This document shows, piece after piece, positions 5,785 through 6,571 of a stretch of 6,571 nt of DNA. The translations under genes and the position numbers were made by a program. The number at the start of each line of letters is the position of its first letter. Position 1 is the first letter of the stretch. The notes beneath the pieces were generated by a model. That model saw only the letters and a list, made by a program, of their open reading frames with translations. It was not told where the DNA came from and did no database searches. Origin of the DNA: Deltaproteobacteria bacterium (GTDB lineage: Bacteria > Desulfobacterota > Desulfovibrionia > Desulfovibrionales > Desulfovibrionaceae); the NCBI GenBank assembly GCA_020861205.1, contig JAJBSY010000299.1, forward strand, positions 1-6,571, in the 5' to 3' direction.

Positions 5785-5805
5785 CGAAAAACAGGCGGGG
5801 GACAA
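5777..5805 (-). promoter_or_regulatory. Candidate sigma-70 promoter of the DUF362 gene
   Basis: On the minus strand TTGTCC (5800-5805, 4 of 6) precedes TATACT (5777-5782, 5 of 6) by the ideal 17 bp. The start point would be near 5770, giving a leader of about 57 nt. Its -10 box shares bases with the plus-strand -10 box, and its -35 box touches the start codon of the divergent gene. Confidence 0.5.
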
Positions 5806-6571
5806 TGGCGCTCGACAGCATCCGGAGAAAGACCGACCGCGGACGGACCGTCGCCCGGGCAGCGCGGATTTTTGCCATCGCCTGCGCCGTCCTGCTCCTG
5901 GTCGCGCCCCAAGCGCCGGCGGCGAGTGAAAAAATGTCCCTTCGCTACCTCAGGGGCGTTTACGTCCTCCGGAACCTGAACCCCGACGGCGACCGGCCGG
6001 GCGTCACCGTTCCCCGCCAGGTGCGGACCCATGACACCACCAGCGCTCTGCTGGCCCACCCGGACAAGACATTCGTGCTGGAATCCGTGGCGCGGGATCT
6101 CACGGCCGCGATGAAAACGGGCAAATTTCCGGAATCGGGCTATTACGCCGCCCAAGCCCTCGCAATGCTCGGCAAACACGCGGAGGCCGCGGCCGCGATG
6201 CAGTCATACCTCGCGGCGGCTTCCTTCCGGGAGGACGAGTATCTCTTTCTCGTCCGCGAACTCCATGCGGCGGCGGCGTATGCCGAGGTCATCACCGCGG
6301 CCAGGGAATGGCAGGCCCGCGCCGCCGATTCCGGCCACCTCTGCTCCGAGGAACGCCTCGCCTACGCCTGGGGCAGCTTCCAGGCTCGCGGGATGTACCG
6401 CGAGGCCATGGAAGAGGTGCTTTCCGATCCCTGCGCTTCCTGGCGCGGCCAGGTTTTTTTCGCCAAGTCCAGCCTTGATCTTGGCGACGCCGAGGGCGCT
6501 TACGCGCGCGTCCGATCAATTGCCGAACGATTTCCGGACAAACGCAGCGAAATAGAAACGCTCTGGGACAG
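5805..6571 (+). CDS. Exported helical-repeat (TPR-like) protein, 3' end beyond the window
   Basis: The frame is open from ATG at 5805 to the last base (255 codons plus two bases) with no stop. The N-terminus MALDSIRRKTDRGRTVARAA is basic, followed by a hydrophobic stretch (AIACAVLLLVA, 24-34) and APA/ASEK, a signal peptide with cleavage near residue 39-40. After about residue 90 the sequence is amphipathic helix pairs of the TPR/Sel1 kind: YYAAQALAMLGKHAEAAAAM (113-132), about 147-173, RLAYAWGSFQARGMYREAME (184-203) and about 215-243 (FFAKSSLDLGDAEGAYARVR). Such repeats bind protein partners, but I cannot name a function. AGGCGGGGG (5793-5801) supports the start; the internal ATG at codon 44 would lose the signal peptide. 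It is divergent from the DUF362 gene. Overlapping opposite-strand frames here (such as 5676-6179) lack this protein-like character. Confidence 0.85.
   Translation, partial: MALDSIRRKTDRGRTVARAARIFAIACAVLLLVAPQAPAASEKMSLRYLRGVYVLRNLNPDGDRPGVTVPRQVRTHDTTSALLAHPDKTFVLESVARDLTAAMKTGKFPESGYYAAQALAMLGKHAEAAAAMQSYLAAASFREDEYLFLVRELHAAAAYAEVITAAREWQARAADSGHLCSEERLAYAWGSFQARGMYREAMEEVLSDPCASWRGQVFFAKSSLDLGDAEGAYARVRSIAERFPDKRSEIETLWD

Noticed and set aside
5714..5878. N-terminal extension of the DUF362 protein by 55 residues
   Set aside because: It would cross both candidate promoters and overlap the divergent gene; AGAGG 7 nt upstream of 5713 gives a better start.

Overview
This 6.6 kb window is GC-rich chromosomal-type DNA (except an AT-rich intergenic stretch around 465-620). 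It looks like a Gram-negative bacterium. The protein styles (a DUF362/ferredoxin protein, a YgeY-type M20 hydrolase, a Pro/Ala-rich exported CAP-like protein) would fit a Desulfovibrio-like Desulfobacterota. That assignment is an impression from protein style, not a search result. I saw no insertion sequence, phage gene, CRISPR array, tRNA or rRNA.

Layout, left to right. Positions 1-71 form a perfect 27-bp inverted repeat with a 17-nt loop, which cuts off the 3' part of a minus-strand multi-pass membrane protein gene (22-324). This is most simply a fold-back artefact at a sequence end. Positions 325-704 carry no gene but hold the leader and probable promoter of that gene, a perfect 20-bp palindrome (444-463), several smaller dyads, and an 11-bp stem hairpin (642-667) behind the next gene. 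Four complete minus-strand genes follow, transcribed from right to left: a DUF362 protein with two 4Fe-4S motifs (4568-5713), an exported protein with two degenerate CAP-like domains (3004-4494), the ZIP-family metal importer zupT (2021-2881), and a YgeY-family M20 metallohydrolase (705-1874). Gaps of 73, 122 and 146 nt separate them, so they may be one loose transcription unit or several. At the right end a plus-strand gene (5805 to beyond the window end) encodes an exported helical-repeat (TPR-like) protein. It is divergent from the DUF362 gene and separated from it by 91 nt.

No single pathway clearly joins the genes. The hydrolase and zupT both involve divalent metal, and the DUF362 protein is an iron-sulfur protein of unknown role. 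The features most worth checking are the tandem CAP-like protein that has lost the usual ligand residues, the overlapping back-to-back promoters at 5755-5805, and the palindrome-rich control region at 444-622. I did not find a convincing undescribed multi-gene system.
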